64,000 bases of DNA from Palsa-504 sp963834685. Its GTDB lineage: Bacteria; Actinomycetota; Actinomycetes; Streptosporangiales; Streptosporangiaceae. Below the pieces are notes generated by a model that worked only from the letters and a program-made list of their open reading frames with translations, was not told the origin of the DNA and made no database searches. Of this stretch, positions 1 through 9,303 are shown piece by piece. Every line of letters begins with the position of its first letter. Positions within the stretch are counted from its first letter, which is position 1. The DNA lies in contig CAWICW010000008.1 of NCBI GenBank assembly GCA_963834685.1, positions 349,424 through 413,423 of the forward strand. The letters are read 5' to 3'. A program made the translations under genes and the position numbers.

Positions 1-894
1 GCCAGCCAGATCCACGTCGCCAACTTCACCGTGCAGGACATCACCCAGCCCGAGGAGATCCTGGCCGCCCTGGAGTCGGGCCAGGTCAACGTGGCCTACA
101 TCGCCGGCAACCAGGTGGCGGCGGCCAAGGCGGCCGGGTTCAAGATCGCCGTGATCCCGTCCGAGGTGGTGAACGAGCTCGACATCCAGACCACGACGGC
201 GCCGTTCAACAACCCCAAGGTGGTCGAGGCGATCAACTACGCCATCAACCGCCAGGCGATCGTCCAGGTCCAGGCGTCGGGTTACGGGTCGGTCGCCTAC
301 CAGCCGTTCCCGCAGGGGTTCGTCGGCTACAGCTCACAGCTGGCCAACCTCTACCCCTACAACCCGGCCAAGGCCAAGCAGCTGCTGGCCGAGGCGGGCT
401 ACCCCAACGGCGTGAAGATCACCCTGACCAACGACGACACCGCCGACAGTTCCCTGGCCGAGCAGATCCAGGGCCAGCTGGCGCAGGCCGGCATCACGGC
501 CAGCATCAAGGACATCCCGGCGGACACCTCGACCCAGTACCTGTACCTGGACAAGACGATCCCGTTCGCGATCGACGGCACGGCCGGGCGCGCCTCGCCG
601 GTGGAGATGCTCGACGTGCTGTACAGCCAGCAGGGCCTGATGAACGTCGACGGCAAGACGGCGACCACCTCGGGCGCGGTGTCCCAGGCGCTGTCGCGGA
701 TCCTCACCGTCCCGCTCGACTCGCCCAGCTACCCGAGCGCGCTGCAGAACGCCGTGGCCACGGCCGTGCAGGACGACCCGATCCACATCTGGCTCTACAC
801 CAACCCGCGCATCTTCGCCTACAGCCCCACGGTCACCGGCATCCCCTACGACCTGGTGCAGCAGCGCTGGGAGGGTGTCCGGGTGGCGGGCTGA
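1..894 (+). CDS. ABC transporter substrate-binding protein, family 5 (5' end outside window)
   Basis: This is the C-terminal 297 residues of an extracytoplasmic solute receptor of the dipeptide/opine/nickel class (SBP_bac_5). The frame is open from base 1, so the start and any lipoprotein signal lie outside the window. The segment NPKVVEAINYAINRQAI near residue 72 and the YPYNPAKAKQLLAEAGYPNG stretch near residue 117 are hallmarks of the family. It is followed 9 bases later by the first permease, so it heads a five-gene importer operon. The family binds peptides, opines, nickel chelates or other small organics; the neighbouring flavin monooxygenases make an organosulfur ligand plausible, but that is inference. 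Confidence 0.93.
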   Translation, partial: ASQIHVANFTVQDITQPEEILAALESGQVNVAYIAGNQVAAAKAAGFKIAVIPSEVVNELDIQTTTAPFNNPKVVEAINYAINRQAIVQVQASGYGSVAYQPFPQGFVGYSSQLANLYPYNPAKAKQLLAEAGYPNGVKITLTNDDTADSSLAEQIQGQLAQAGITASIKDIPADTSTQYLYLDKTIPFAIDGTAGRASPVEMLDVLYSQQGLMNVDGKTATTSGAVSQALSRILTVPLDSPSYPSALQNAVATAVQDDPIHIWLYTNPRIFAYSPTVTGIPYDLVQQRWEGVRVAG

Positions 895-903
895 CCTGAT
901 CCG

Positions 904-1938
904 ATGACCGTCAGCAGCCTGACCCGCGGCGGCACCGCGGACGCAGCCGGGGCCACGCCGCCCCGGCTGCGCCGCGGCCGCGTCGCCCTGGCGCGGATCG
1001 GCGGCGGACTCCTGGTCCTGGTGCCGATCGTGTTCCTCGCCACGTTCATCGCCTACTGCCTGGGGGCGCTGTCGAACAGCAATCCCGCGGCCACCATCCT
1101 GGGCCAGGACGCGGCCACCCCGGCCGCCGTGGCGCGCTACGACAAGTACCTGGGCCTGGATCACCCACTGGTGGTGCAGTACTGGAACTGGCTCGTGCAG
1201 GCGGTCCACGGCAACCTGGGCCGGTCCTACTTCACCCAGATCCCGGTCTCGCAGAGCATCGCCCAGCGCCTGCCCGTCGACCTGTCGATCGCGATCCTGG
1301 CCGTCATCCTCGCGGTCCTCATCGGCGGAACGGCCGGCACGGTCGCCGCCCTCCGCCGGGGCGGCTGGATCGACCGCGGGGTCACCGCCGCGTGCTCGGC
1401 GGTCTCGACACTCCCGGCGTTCGTCGTCGGGATCATCCTGGTGGTCCTGTTCGCCGTGTCGGTGCACCTGTTCCCGGCGAACGGCTACGTCGGGCCCACC
1501 TCCGGCATCGGCCCCTGGCTCAGCCACATCTTCCTGCCGAGCCTGGCCCTCAGCCTGGCGGTGGCCGCGGACATCGCCCGGCAGCTGCGCACCTCCCTGG
1601 TCCAGGTACTGGATCAGAACTACATCGTCGGCGCCAGGGTCCGGGGGCTGCCGTACCGGCGCATCCTGTTCCGCCACGCGCTGCGCAACGCGGCCGGGCC
1701 GGCACTGGTCATCCTGGGCAACGACTTCCCGCAGATGCTGGCCGGAGCGGTGGCGGCTGAGGTCGTGTTCTCCCTGCCCGGCCTCGGGCAGCTGCTGCTG
1801 GAGAGCGCGCAGACCCGGGACATCCCGGTGGTGCAGGGCCTGCTGCTGGTGATCAGCACGTTCGTCATCGTGGTCAACCTGGTGGTCAACACCACGCTCA
1901 ACTGGCTGTACCGGACCGACGACGGGGTGAGCACGTGA
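904..1938 (+). CDS. ABC transporter permease, DppB/OppB-like
   Basis: This 344-residue integral membrane protein forms the first translocation subunit of a peptide/opine-type importer. A hydrophobic segment at about residues 38-58 is followed by the periplasmic stretch LGLDHPLVVQYWNWL, then several further membrane segments. The EAA-like coupling loop (VGARVRGLPYRRILFRHALRN, about residues 241-261) contacts the ATPases. Length and architecture match the DppB branch. The ATG at 904 lies 9 bases after the receptor stop. The stop overlaps the GTG of the second permease by 4 bases, indicating translational coupling. Confidence 0.93.
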   Translation: MTVSSLTRGGTADAAGATPPRLRRGRVALARIGGGLLVLVPIVFLATFIAYCLGALSNSNPAATILGQDAATPAAVARYDKYLGLDHPLVVQYWNWLVQAVHGNLGRSYFTQIPVSQSIAQRLPVDLSIAILAVILAVLIGGTAGTVAALRRGGWIDRGVTAACSAVSTLPAFVVGIILVVLFAVSVHLFPANGYVGPTSGIGPWLSHIFLPSLALSLAVAADIARQLRTSLVQVLDQNYIVGARVRGLPYRRILFRHALRNAAGPALVILGNDFPQMLAGAVAAEVVFSLPGLGQLLLESAQTRDIPVVQGLLLVISTFVIVVNLVVNTTLNWLYRTDDGVST

Positions 1939-2855
1939 GCGGCCGGCGCCCCGTGATCGGGCCAAGGTCGGTGCTGCGGCTGCCGTCGGCCAGGATCGCG
2001 GTCGGCGTCCTGGCCGTGATCGCGATCCTGGCCGCGTTCGGCTCGACGCTGGCGCCGCAGAACCCGCTGGCCATCAACGCCAACGCGCTGTTCCAGGGGC
2101 CGAGCGCCCACCACCTGCTGGGCACCGATTACCTCGGCCGGGACGTCCTGAGCCGGCTCATGGCGGGTACCCGCCTGTCGGTGCTCACCGCCTTGGAGGC
2201 GGTCGGGATCGGACTGGTGCTCGGCGCGATTCCCGGCATCGCCACGGTGTTCATCGGCCGGTGGCTCGACTTCGCCGTCAACCGGGTCAGCGACGCGCTG
2301 ATGACCTTCCCGTATATCTTCTTCGCCGTCGCGGTCACCGCCGCGCTCGGCAACGGCCTGCCGCAGGCGATGGTAGCGGTGGGGATCCTGCTCGCCCCGG
2401 CCTTCTTCCGGGTGACCCGGGCGGCCACGCTCGAGTACGCCCGGGCCCAGTACGTGGAGGCCGCCGAGCTGCTGGGCGCCTCGAAGCCGCACGTCATCCG
2501 GACGCACGTGCTGCGCAAGGTGCTGCCGAACATCGCGGTGATCACGGCGTCGATGACCGCGGCCGCGCTGCTGGCCGTCTCGTTCCTGACCTTCCTCGGC
2601 ATCGGCGTGCAGCCGCCGACGCCGACCTGGGGCGGCGTCCTGTCCTCCGACCTGGACTACCTGTCCCAGGCGCCCTGGGCACCGTTCATCCCCGCGGCGC
2701 TGATCGCCGTCACCGTCGGCGCGCTGAACGCGCTGGCCGACGCCGTCCGCGACCGCGGCAGCGCGGGGCGGCTGGTCCCGGTCGACCCGATCATCCATAT
2801 CGACCCGAGTCTGGAGCGCGCCGATGGCGATCGACAATCGCAATCCGTTGCCTGA
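1935..2855 (+). CDS. ABC transporter permease, DppC/OppC-like
   Basis: This is the second membrane subunit (306 residues) of the same importer. It begins at a GTG inside the previous stop codon (GTGA overlap). The family signature LLGTDYLGRDVLSRL lies around residues 57-71, followed by several membrane segments. The EAA-type loop (YVEAAELLGASKPHVIRTHV) sits near residue 172. Its 3' end overlaps the next ATPase gene by 32 bases, so the five transporter genes form one tightly packed operon. The C-terminus is somewhat longer than usual because the frame stays open into the ATPase gene. Confidence 0.93.
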   Translation: MSGRRPVIGPRSVLRLPSARIAVGVLAVIAILAAFGSTLAPQNPLAINANALFQGPSAHHLLGTDYLGRDVLSRLMAGTRLSVLTALEAVGIGLVLGAIPGIATVFIGRWLDFAVNRVSDALMTFPYIFFAVAVTAALGNGLPQAMVAVGILLAPAFFRVTRAATLEYARAQYVEAAELLGASKPHVIRTHVLRKVLPNIAVITASMTAAALLAVSFLTFLGIGVQPPTPTWGGVLSSDLDYLSQAPWAPFIPAALIAVTVGALNALADAVRDRGSAGRLVPVDPIIHIDPSLERADGDRQSQSVA

Positions 2856-3885
2856 CCTCGCCGCCTCCCCGGCCGGCGCCGGGCCGGCCGGGCCGGAGGA
2901 AGACACCGCGGCCGACGAGGTGCTGCGCCTCGACGACCTGCACATCAGCGTGCACCACGGCGCGGCCACCGCGGTGCGCGGCGTCTCGCTGCGGGTCCGG
3001 GCTGGCGAGATCGTCGGGCTGGTCGGGGAGTCCGGCAGCGGCAAGACGCTGACCTGCCGGGCCGCGCTCGGCGTGCTGCCGGCCGGCTGCGCGGTCGAGC
3101 GCGGCTCGGTGTCGTTCGCCGGGGTTGACGTAACCTGGATGCGGCGGCGCGGCTGGGAGCGCCTGCACGGCAGCCAGATAGGCGCGGTGTTCCAGGATCC
3201 GGCGTCCTACCTGAACCCGGTGCTGACCGTCGGATACCAGCTCGCCGAGGTTCTGCGGGTCAAGCTGGGCCTGGGCCGGCGCGCGGCGCGCCGCCGCGCG
3301 CTGGAGCTGTTCGAGGCGGTCGGCCTGCACCAGCCCGAGCGGGTCTTCCACCAGATCCCGGCCGAGTTGTCGGGCGGCATGCTGCAGCGGGTGATGATCG
3401 CCATCGCGATCTCGTGCGACCCGCAGCTGCTGGTGGCCGACGAGCCGACGACCGCGCTCGACGTCACCATCCAGGCCGAGGTGCTCGAGCTGCTGCGGCA
3501 GCTGCGGCACGAGCGGGGACTGGCCGTGGTGTTCGTGTCCCACGACCTGGCCGTGATCACCCAGCTGTGCGACCGCATCGTCGTGTTCTACGCCGGGGAG
3601 ATCGTAGAGTCCGGACCCGCCGGGGAGATCACCCAGCGACCGCGGCATCCCTACACGCAAGCGCTGCTGCGGGTGGCGTCGGTCGGTGACTTCCGGCGGC
3701 GCGAGCTGGAGGTCATCGCCGGGCAGCCGCCGGGGGTGGGCGCGGACATCACCGGATGCCGGTTCGCGGCGCGCTGCCCGCTGGCCGTCCCGGAATGCGG
3801 GGCCGGCCCGGTCCGTTCCGTGCCGGTCGGCGACCAGCACCAGGTGCGCTGCGTGCGCGCTGACCGCGCCGTCGTGGCGTCATGA
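2824..3885 (+). CDS. ABC transporter ATP-binding protein, DppD/OppD-like
   Basis: This 353-residue nucleotide-binding subunit energises the importer. Visible motifs are Walker A GESGSGKT (residues 68-75), the signature LSGGMLQRV, Walker B LLVADEPTT followed by ALDVTIQ, and the switch histidine in FVSHDL. The C-terminal oligopeptide/dipeptide ATPase extension contains RHPYTQALL and a cysteine pair region (CRFAARCPLAVPEC) that in this family can hold an iron-sulfur cluster. The ATG lies inside the upstream permease gene; an acidic-proline N-terminal tail of about 30 residues precedes the ABC core. The stop overlaps the next ATG by 4 bases. Confidence 0.94.
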   Translation: MAIDNRNPLPDLAASPAGAGPAGPEEDTAADEVLRLDDLHISVHHGAATAVRGVSLRVRAGEIVGLVGESGSGKTLTCRAALGVLPAGCAVERGSVSFAGVDVTWMRRRGWERLHGSQIGAVFQDPASYLNPVLTVGYQLAEVLRVKLGLGRRAARRRALELFEAVGLHQPERVFHQIPAELSGGMLQRVMIAIAISCDPQLLVADEPTTALDVTIQAEVLELLRQLRHERGLAVVFVSHDLAVITQLCDRIVVFYAGEIVESGPAGEITQRPRHPYTQALLRVASVGDFRRRELEVIAGQPPGVGADITGCRFAARCPLAVPECGAGPVRSVPVGDQHQVRCVRADRAVVAS

Positions 3886-4889
3886 CCGCCGCCCCGGCCG
3901 GCGCGCCGCCGCTGCTGACGATCGAGTCGGTCGACGTGACCCTCGGCCACGGCTGGCGGGCGAACCAGGTCCTGTCCGGCGTCGACCTCGGCATCTGGCC
4001 CGGCGAGATCGTGGGCCTGGTCGGCGAGACCGGCTCCGGGAAGACGACCCTGGCGCGCACCGTGGTCGGGCTGGTGAACCCCAGGCGGGGCCGGGTCGTC
4101 CTCGACGGCCTGCCCATCTCCGCGCTGCGCCGGTCTGCCCGGCGGGCCGAGCGGCGCCGCGGGCACGTGCAGCTGGTGTTCCAGGACCCCCTGCGTTCGC
4201 TCGACCCGGACCTGACCGTGGCCGAGATCGTGGCCGAGGGGCTCAGGATCCGCGGTGATGCCGACCGCGACGAGATCCGGCGGCGGGTGACCGGCGCCCT
4301 GGAGAAGGTCGGCCTCGACGCCGCCGTGCTGGAGCGCACGCCGGGTCAGATCTCCGGCGGCCAGCGCCAGCGGGTGTCGATCGCCCGGGCGCTCGCCGTC
4401 GAACCCCGGCTGCTGATCTGCGATGAGCCGGTGAGTGCCCTGGACGCGTCCAGCCGGAACCACGTCCTGAGCCTGCTGCGCGAGCTGCGGGACTCCCTCG
4501 GGCTGCCGATCGTGATCATCTCCCACGACCTCAGCTCGCTGGCCGGCATCGCCGACCGCGTCGTCGTGCTCTACCGGGGCCGGATCGTCGAGGACGGACC
4601 GGTCGACCAGGTGTTCGCCGCGCCGCGGCACCCCTACACGGCCCTGCTCACGGCGTCCGCGCCGAGCGTCCGGCACGACCGGCCGTTCTCCCCGCACCAG
4701 CTGCGCCGGGCCGGCTCCGGTCCGGCGCAGCCGGCCGGCCCGAGCGCCTGCGTGTTCGCGGCCCGCTGCCCGTTCGCCGCCGACGTCTGCGTGACCCAGC
4801 CTCCGCTGACGACGATCGGCGAACGGTGGAGCGTGACCTGCCACCGCCACGAGGAGTGGGGCGCCCTCGCCCAATCCGCAAACCCGTAA
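3882..4889 (+). CDS. ABC transporter ATP-binding protein, DppF/OppF-like
   Basis: This is the second ATPase of the importer (335 residues). It shows Walker A GETGSGKT, signature ISGGQRQRVSIARAL, Walker B LLICDEPVSALD, the H-loop in ISHDLSS and the C-terminal RHPYTALL plus CVFAARCPFAADVC segment. The ATG overlaps the DppD stop (ATGA). Having two distinct ATPases is normal for Dpp/Opp/Ddp-class systems, so the importer is complete apart from the clipped receptor. The gap to the first monooxygenase is only 23 bases, so importer and oxygenases are probably cotranscribed. Confidence 0.94.
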   Translation: MTAAPAGAPPLLTIESVDVTLGHGWRANQVLSGVDLGIWPGEIVGLVGETGSGKTTLARTVVGLVNPRRGRVVLDGLPISALRRSARRAERRRGHVQLVFQDPLRSLDPDLTVAEIVAEGLRIRGDADRDEIRRRVTGALEKVGLDAAVLERTPGQISGGQRQRVSIARALAVEPRLLICDEPVSALDASSRNHVLSLLRELRDSLGLPIVIISHDLSSLAGIADRVVVLYRGRIVEDGPVDQVFAAPRHPYTALLTASAPSVRHDRPFSPHQLRRAGSGPAQPAGPSACVFAARCPFAADVCVTQPPLTTIGERWSVTCHRHEEWGALAQSANP

Positions 4890-4912
4890 AACCCGTCAGG
4901 AAGGACCGCCCC

Positions 4913-6052
4913 ATGCCCGTTGAGTTCATCGGGATGATCAGTACCCGTGACCAATCCGAGATCCGGCGCTCCCGCGGGCCGGTCGTAGACCGCGACTACG
5001 TGCGGAGCTTCGCCCGGGCGCACGAGGACGCCGGATTCGACCGCGTACTCATCGGCTACGGTTCTTCCCAGCCCGACGGGACCCAGGTGGCCGCGTACGC
5101 CGCAGCGCACACCGACCGGCTGAGCTTCCTGGTCGCCCACCGTCCCGGGTTCGTGGCGCCGACGCTCGCGGCCCGCACGTTCGCGACCCTCGACCAGTTC
5201 GCGGCCGGACGGATCGCCGTGCACATCATCACCGGGGGCAGCGACGGCGAGCAGCGCCGGGACGGCGATCACCTGTCCAAGGACGAGCGCTACGACCGCA
5301 CCGACGAGTATCTGGACATCCTCAAGCAGGCGTGGACGTCGGACGCGCCGTTCGGCTACCACGGCCGGTACTACCAGGTCGAGGACTTCCACGCCGACGT
5401 CCGTTCGCCACAGGAGCCGCGGATCCCGCTGTACTTCGGCGGCTCCTCGGAGGCGGCGTACCGGGTGGGCGGCAAGCACGCCGACGTCTACGCCCTGTGG
5501 GGCGAGCCGCTGGCCGAGACCGCGGAGCAGATCGCCTCGGTGCGTGCCGCCGCCGCAGCGGCAGGCCGTGACACGGCCCCGAGAATCAGCGTTTCGTTCC
5601 GTCCAATTCTTGGTCCGACCGAGGAACTGGCGTGGGAGAGGGCCCACCAGATCCTCGCCACGACGCGGGCGAACATCGAGGAATTTCGCGGTCAGTGGCG
5701 CCGGCCGACCGGAGGTCTCGGCGGCGCGCACCCGCAGAACCGAGGCTCCCAGCGCCTGCTGGCCGCGGCGGCCAAGGGTGAGCTGCACGACCGGGCGCTG
5801 TGGACGCCGCTGGCCGCCGCCACCGGCGCCGCCGGGAACTCCACCGCGCTGGTCGGGACGCCGGAGGTCGTGGCCCAGGCCCTGCTCGACTACGTGGGCA
5901 TCGGGGTGACCACCCTGCTCATCCGCGGCTACGACCCCTACGACGACGCCATCGACTACGGCCGGCACCTGCTGCCGCTGGTCCGCGAGGAAGCCAGCCG
6001 CCGTGACCGGTACCGGGCGCCCGCGGCGGTACCCGCGGGCGCCGGCGAGTAA
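4913..6052 (+). CDS. LLM-class flavin-dependent monooxygenase, alkanesulfonate (SsuD)-like
   Basis: This 379-residue protein has the bacterial luciferase-like TIM-barrel. It opens MPVEFIGMIST and carries SsuD-type segments: LSFLVAHRPGFVAPTLAART, FAAGRIAVHIITGGSDGEQ, ERYDRTDEYLDILKQAW and the loop IPLYFGGSSEAAYRVGGKHA. Enzymes of this type use FMNH2 and oxygen to cleave a carbon-sulfur bond and release sulfite. The ATG at 4913 is chosen over upstream in-frame starts because AGGAAGG ends 8 bases before it and homologues begin there. It directly follows the transporter. The exact substrate cannot be read from sequence. Confidence 0.9.
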   Translation: MPVEFIGMISTRDQSEIRRSRGPVVDRDYVRSFARAHEDAGFDRVLIGYGSSQPDGTQVAAYAAAHTDRLSFLVAHRPGFVAPTLAARTFATLDQFAAGRIAVHIITGGSDGEQRRDGDHLSKDERYDRTDEYLDILKQAWTSDAPFGYHGRYYQVEDFHADVRSPQEPRIPLYFGGSSEAAYRVGGKHADVYALWGEPLAETAEQIASVRAAAAAAGRDTAPRISVSFRPILGPTEELAWERAHQILATTRANIEEFRGQWRRPTGGLGGAHPQNRGSQRLLAAAAKGELHDRALWTPLAAATGAAGNSTALVGTPEVVAQALLDYVGIGVTTLLIRGYDPYDDAIDYGRHLLPLVREEASRRDRYRAPAAVPAGAGE

Positions 6053-6069
6053 GACGGAGGACAACCAGC

Positions 6070-7431
6070 ATGAACTACCGACAGCTCAAGCTCGGGGCCG
6101 TGATCATGGGCGCGGGCGGCCCGGGCCACCACTACCTGTGGCTCGATCCCGAGATCCCCGGCGACGCCAGCGTGAATATCAACTGGTACATCGAGCAGGC
6201 CCGGCTGGCCGAGGCGGCCAAGTTCGACCTCATCTTCATCGTCGACAGCCAGTTCATCACCGCCGACTCCCCGCCGCACTACCTGAACCGCCTCGAGCCG
6301 ATGACGCTGCTGTCGGCCCTGGCCGTCAGCACCCGGCACCTCGGCCTGGTGGCCACGATGACGACCTCCTACAACGACCCGTTCAACGTCGCGCGGCGGC
6401 TGGCCTCGCTGGAGCTCATCAGCGGCGGCCGGGCCGGCTGGAACGTCGTGACCAGCGGCGACGCGGGCGCGGCGGGTAACTTCAGCCGCGAGGAGCACTA
6501 CGACTACGACACGCGCTACGCCCGGGGCCTGGAGTTCGTGCGGGTGGCCCAGGGCCTGTGGGACTCCTACGAGCAGGACGCGTTCCCGCGCGACCGCCGG
6601 ACGCGCACGTTCCTGGACCCCTCCAGGCAGCACGCGCTGCACCACAAGGGCGAGCACTTCTCGGTGGCGGGCCCGCTCAACGTCTCGCGCTCCCCGCAGG
6701 GACAGCCGGTCATCTTCCAGGCCGGCGACTCCGAGCAGGGCCGTGACCTCGGTGCCGCCATCGGCGAGGGGATCTTCACCCACGCCGCGTCGATCGAGGC
6801 GGGCCAGGCCTTCTACCGCGACATCAAGTCCCGGGCCGCGGCCAAGGGCCGCGACCCCGACCATATCGTCGTGATGCCGGGCATCACCGTGTTCGTCGGC
6901 GACACCGACGAGCAGGCCCGGGAGATCGAGCGCGAGCTGCAGCTGGCGGACCAGGACTTCGATCGCTCGCTCGCCGAGCTCGGCCGCCCGTTCGCCTGGC
7001 ACGACTTCCGGCGCTACGACCTCGACGCGCCGTTCCCCGACGTCCTGCACGTGGCCGAGCGGGGGTTCCGCACCCAGGCAGAGAAGATCGTCAAACTGGC
7101 CCGGGACCATGACTTCACGCTGCGGCAGACCGTGGAGTTCCTGTCCGCGCCGAAGCCGACGCCGTTCACCGGCTCCCCGCAGACGGTCGCGGACATCCTT
7201 CAGCGCTGGTTCTCCGAGCGCGCCCTGGACGGGGCCAACATCCATATCGGGCACCCCGCCCAGTTCCGCCGGTTCCTCGACGAGGTGGTTCCCATCCTGC
7301 GCGAGCGCGGCGTGGTCCGCGCCGAGTACGAGGCCGGCACGCTGCGCGGGAACCTGGGCCTCCCGGTTCCGGAGAACCGGCATACCCGGGCCCGCCGCGC
7401 CGCCAGCCAGGAGCTTGCGGCGCGCAGCTGA
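6070..7431 (+). CDS. LLM-class flavin-dependent monooxygenase, NtaA/SnaA/DszA family
   Basis: This 453-residue enzyme belongs to the nitrilotriacetate/pristinamycin/dibenzothiophene-sulfone monooxygenase group. The diagnostic block TSYNDPFNVARRLASLELIS followed by GGRAGWNVVTS is present near residues 100-135, and SPQGQPVIFQAGDSEQGRDL near 215. These oxygenases use FMNH2 supplied by a separate reductase; an SsuE-like reductase lies at 12562. An AGACGGAGG-type site precedes the ATG. It follows the SsuD-like gene by 17 bases. Together the pair resembles the monooxygenase pairs of organosulfur-utilisation operons (for example cmoO/cmoJ in Bacillus); which substrate is attacked here is inference only. 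Confidence 0.91.
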   Translation: MNYRQLKLGAVIMGAGGPGHHYLWLDPEIPGDASVNINWYIEQARLAEAAKFDLIFIVDSQFITADSPPHYLNRLEPMTLLSALAVSTRHLGLVATMTTSYNDPFNVARRLASLELISGGRAGWNVVTSGDAGAAGNFSREEHYDYDTRYARGLEFVRVAQGLWDSYEQDAFPRDRRTRTFLDPSRQHALHHKGEHFSVAGPLNVSRSPQGQPVIFQAGDSEQGRDLGAAIGEGIFTHAASIEAGQAFYRDIKSRAAAKGRDPDHIVVMPGITVFVGDTDEQAREIERELQLADQDFDRSLAELGRPFAWHDFRRYDLDAPFPDVLHVAERGFRTQAEKIVKLARDHDFTLRQTVEFLSAPKPTPFTGSPQTVADILQRWFSERALDGANIHIGHPAQFRRFLDEVVPILRERGVVRAEYEAGTLRGNLGLPVPENRHTRARRAASQELAARS

Positions 7432-7455
7432 CCGAGACTTCCCGGGCCTGGTCGG

Positions 7456-7938
7456 CTACTGGAGCCCGGCGCGAACGGACGTGATGCGCTGGGTGTTGAA
7501 GCCGAGCCAGTGCATCCGGCCCACGTAGCGCGCGTGCTCAACCTTGAGACAGCGGTCCATGATCACCGTCACGCCACCCTCCTCGGCGATCCGCGCGCCC
7601 TCTTCGTTGATCACGCCGAACTGGCACCAGAGGGCGCCCGCGTGGATCGCCACGGCCTCCCGCGCGATCCCTGGCAGCGCGTCCGGCGTGCGGAAGACGT
7701 CCACGATGTCCACCGGCTCGGGTACGTCCAGCAGGCTCGCGTAGCACTTCTGTCCGAGGATCTCGGTCTCGCGGGGATTCACCGGGATCACGCGGTAGCC
7801 GTGCCGCCTGAGGTAGTAGCCGACGAAGTAGCTGGCCCGCAGCTCGTTGTTCGACAAGCCCACGATCGCGATCGTGCTGGCGTTATGCAGCACGCGCTGG
7901 ATCGTCAGCGGATCCTGGTACCGCGCGAGATCGCTCAT
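7456..7938 (-). CDS. CoA-binding domain protein (YccU-like)
   Basis: This 160-residue Rossmann-fold protein resembles the CoA-binding domain of succinyl-CoA ligase. The nucleotide-binding segment TIAIVGLSNNELRASYFVGY (about residues 22-41), followed by LRRHGYRVIPVNPRETEILG and the later GALWCQFGVINEEGA and VTVIMDRCLKVEH, is typical of stand-alone YccU/YneT proteins. Its ATG overlaps the metY stop (ATGA), so it is the last gene of the metX-metY operon; this linkage recurs in actinobacteria. Biochemical function is not established for the family; a role in CoA or thiol homeostasis linked to methionine/cysteine synthesis is plausible. Confidence 0.9.
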   Translation of the reverse strand: MSDLARYQDPLTIQRVLHNASTIAIVGLSNNELRASYFVGYYLRRHGYRVIPVNPRETEILGQKCYASLLDVPEPVDIVDVFRTPDALPGIAREAVAIHAGALWCQFGVINEEGARIAEEGGVTVIMDRCLKVEHARYVGRMHWLGFNTQRITSVRAGLQ

Positions 7939-9287
7939 GGGATCGCTACCTTCTTTCCCGCGGTCGCGGCGACGAGCGCGAAACCCTGCTCCAGATCCCA
8001 GATCAGGTCCGCGACGGACTCGGTGCCGACCGACAATCGCACCGTCCCCGGCCCGACGCCGGCCGCCCGCAGCTCGTCGTCGCCCAGTTGGCGGTGCGTC
8101 GTGCTAGCGGGGTGGATGATCAGGCTCTTCGCGTCGCCGACGTTCGCCAGGTGAGACCAGAGGGTCACGCCCCGGATGAGGTCCTGCCCGCCGTCCCGGC
8201 CGCCGGCGCAGTCGAACGAGAACACCGCGCCGGCCCCGCGCGGCAGGTACTTCTCCACCAGCGGCCGGTACCTGCTCGAAGGCAGGCCGGGGTAGCTCAC
8301 GTTGGACGCCAGCTCGTGAGACTCGAGGAACTCCGCGACCGCCATCGCGTTACCGACGTGGCGTTCCATCCGCAGCGACAGCGTCTCGAGCCCCTGCAGG
8401 AACAGGAACGCGTTGAACGGCGAGAGCGCCGCGCCCAGGTCGCGCAGGGTCTCGGCCCGGAGCTTCATCAGGTAGCCGTACGTCCCGAACGTCTCGTGGA
8501 ACTGCAGGCCATGATAGGCAGGCGATGGCTCCGCGACCACGGGAAACCGCCCGTTGGACCAGTTGAACGTGCCCGCCTCCACGACCACCCCGCCGATGCT
8601 CGTGCCATGGCCGCCGATGAACTTGGTCGCCGAGTGGATCACGATGTCGGCACCCCATTCGATCGGGCGGCACAGGTACGGCGTCGCGAACGTGTTGTCC
8701 ACGATGAGCGGCAGCTCATGGGAATGCGCGATGGCCGCCACGGTCTCGATGTCCAGCACGTTCCCGGCCGGGTTGCCGATCGTCTCGCCGAAGAACGCCT
8801 TCGTGTTCGGGCGGACCGCCTGCCGCCACGCGTCCGGATCGTCGGGGTCGACCCAGGTCAGCTCGACGTTCATCTTGCGCAGCCAGTGCTTGAACTGGTT
8901 CACCGTCCCGCCGTACAGCGCCGCGGACGAAACGACGTGGTCGCCCGGCTGCAGCAGCGTGAAGAGCGCGCCGGCCTGCGCGGCGATCCCGCTGGCGAAC
9001 GCCACCCCGCCCGCGCCGCCCTCGAGGTTCGCCACCCGCTCCTCGAACACCGCGACGGTCGGGTTCATGATGCGCGAGTACGTGTTCCCGTACTCCTGCA
9101 GGTTGAAGTACGCCGCCGCTGATTCCGGATCCTCGAACACGTAGCTGGTCGTCTGGAAGATCGGCACCGCACGGGCACCCGTGTTCGGGTCGGGCCGCTG
9201 CCCGGCGTGCAGCTGTCGGGTCTCGAATCCGAACGCGCGGCCCTGTTCGACAGGCGGAGCCTCGGCACGAGAGCCATTGTCGGTCAT
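7935..9287 (-). CDS. metY: O-acetylhomoserine aminocarboxypropyltransferase (sulfhydrylase)
   Basis: This 450-residue PLP enzyme of the Cys/Met metabolism family condenses O-acetylhomoserine with sulfide (or a thiol such as methanethiol) to give homocysteine or methionine. The N-terminal FETRQLHAGQRPDPNTGARA, the phosphate-binding region ASGIAAQAGALFTLLQPGDH and the PLP lysine in IHSATKFIGGHGTSIGG identify the MetY subgroup, which is longer than MetB/MetZ. AAGGAGG lies 6 bases before the ATG. It follows metX by 16 bases and overlaps the CoA-binding gene. It is the natural acceptor for sulfur released by the two monooxygenases on the opposite strand. Confidence 0.95.
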   Translation of the reverse strand: MTDNGSRAEAPPVEQGRAFGFETRQLHAGQRPDPNTGARAVPIFQTTSYVFEDPESAAAYFNLQEYGNTYSRIMNPTVAVFEERVANLEGGAGGVAFASGIAAQAGALFTLLQPGDHVVSSAALYGGTVNQFKHWLRKMNVELTWVDPDDPDAWRQAVRPNTKAFFGETIGNPAGNVLDIETVAAIAHSHELPLIVDNTFATPYLCRPIEWGADIVIHSATKFIGGHGTSIGGVVVEAGTFNWSNGRFPVVAEPSPAYHGLQFHETFGTYGYLMKLRAETLRDLGAALSPFNAFLFLQGLETLSLRMERHVGNAMAVAEFLESHELASNVSYPGLPSSRYRPLVEKYLPRGAGAVFSFDCAGGRDGGQDLIRGVTLWSHLANVGDAKSLIIHPASTTHRQLGDDELRAAGVGPGTVRLSVGTESVADLIWDLEQGFALVAATAGKKVAIP

Positions 9288-9303
9288 GCAGGCCTCCTTG
9301 ACG

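Noticed and set aside
334..1965. Long minus-strand frame opposite the transporter genes
   Set aside because: Arg/Asp/His-rich antisense shadow with no motif; the plus-strand receptor and permease are unambiguous.
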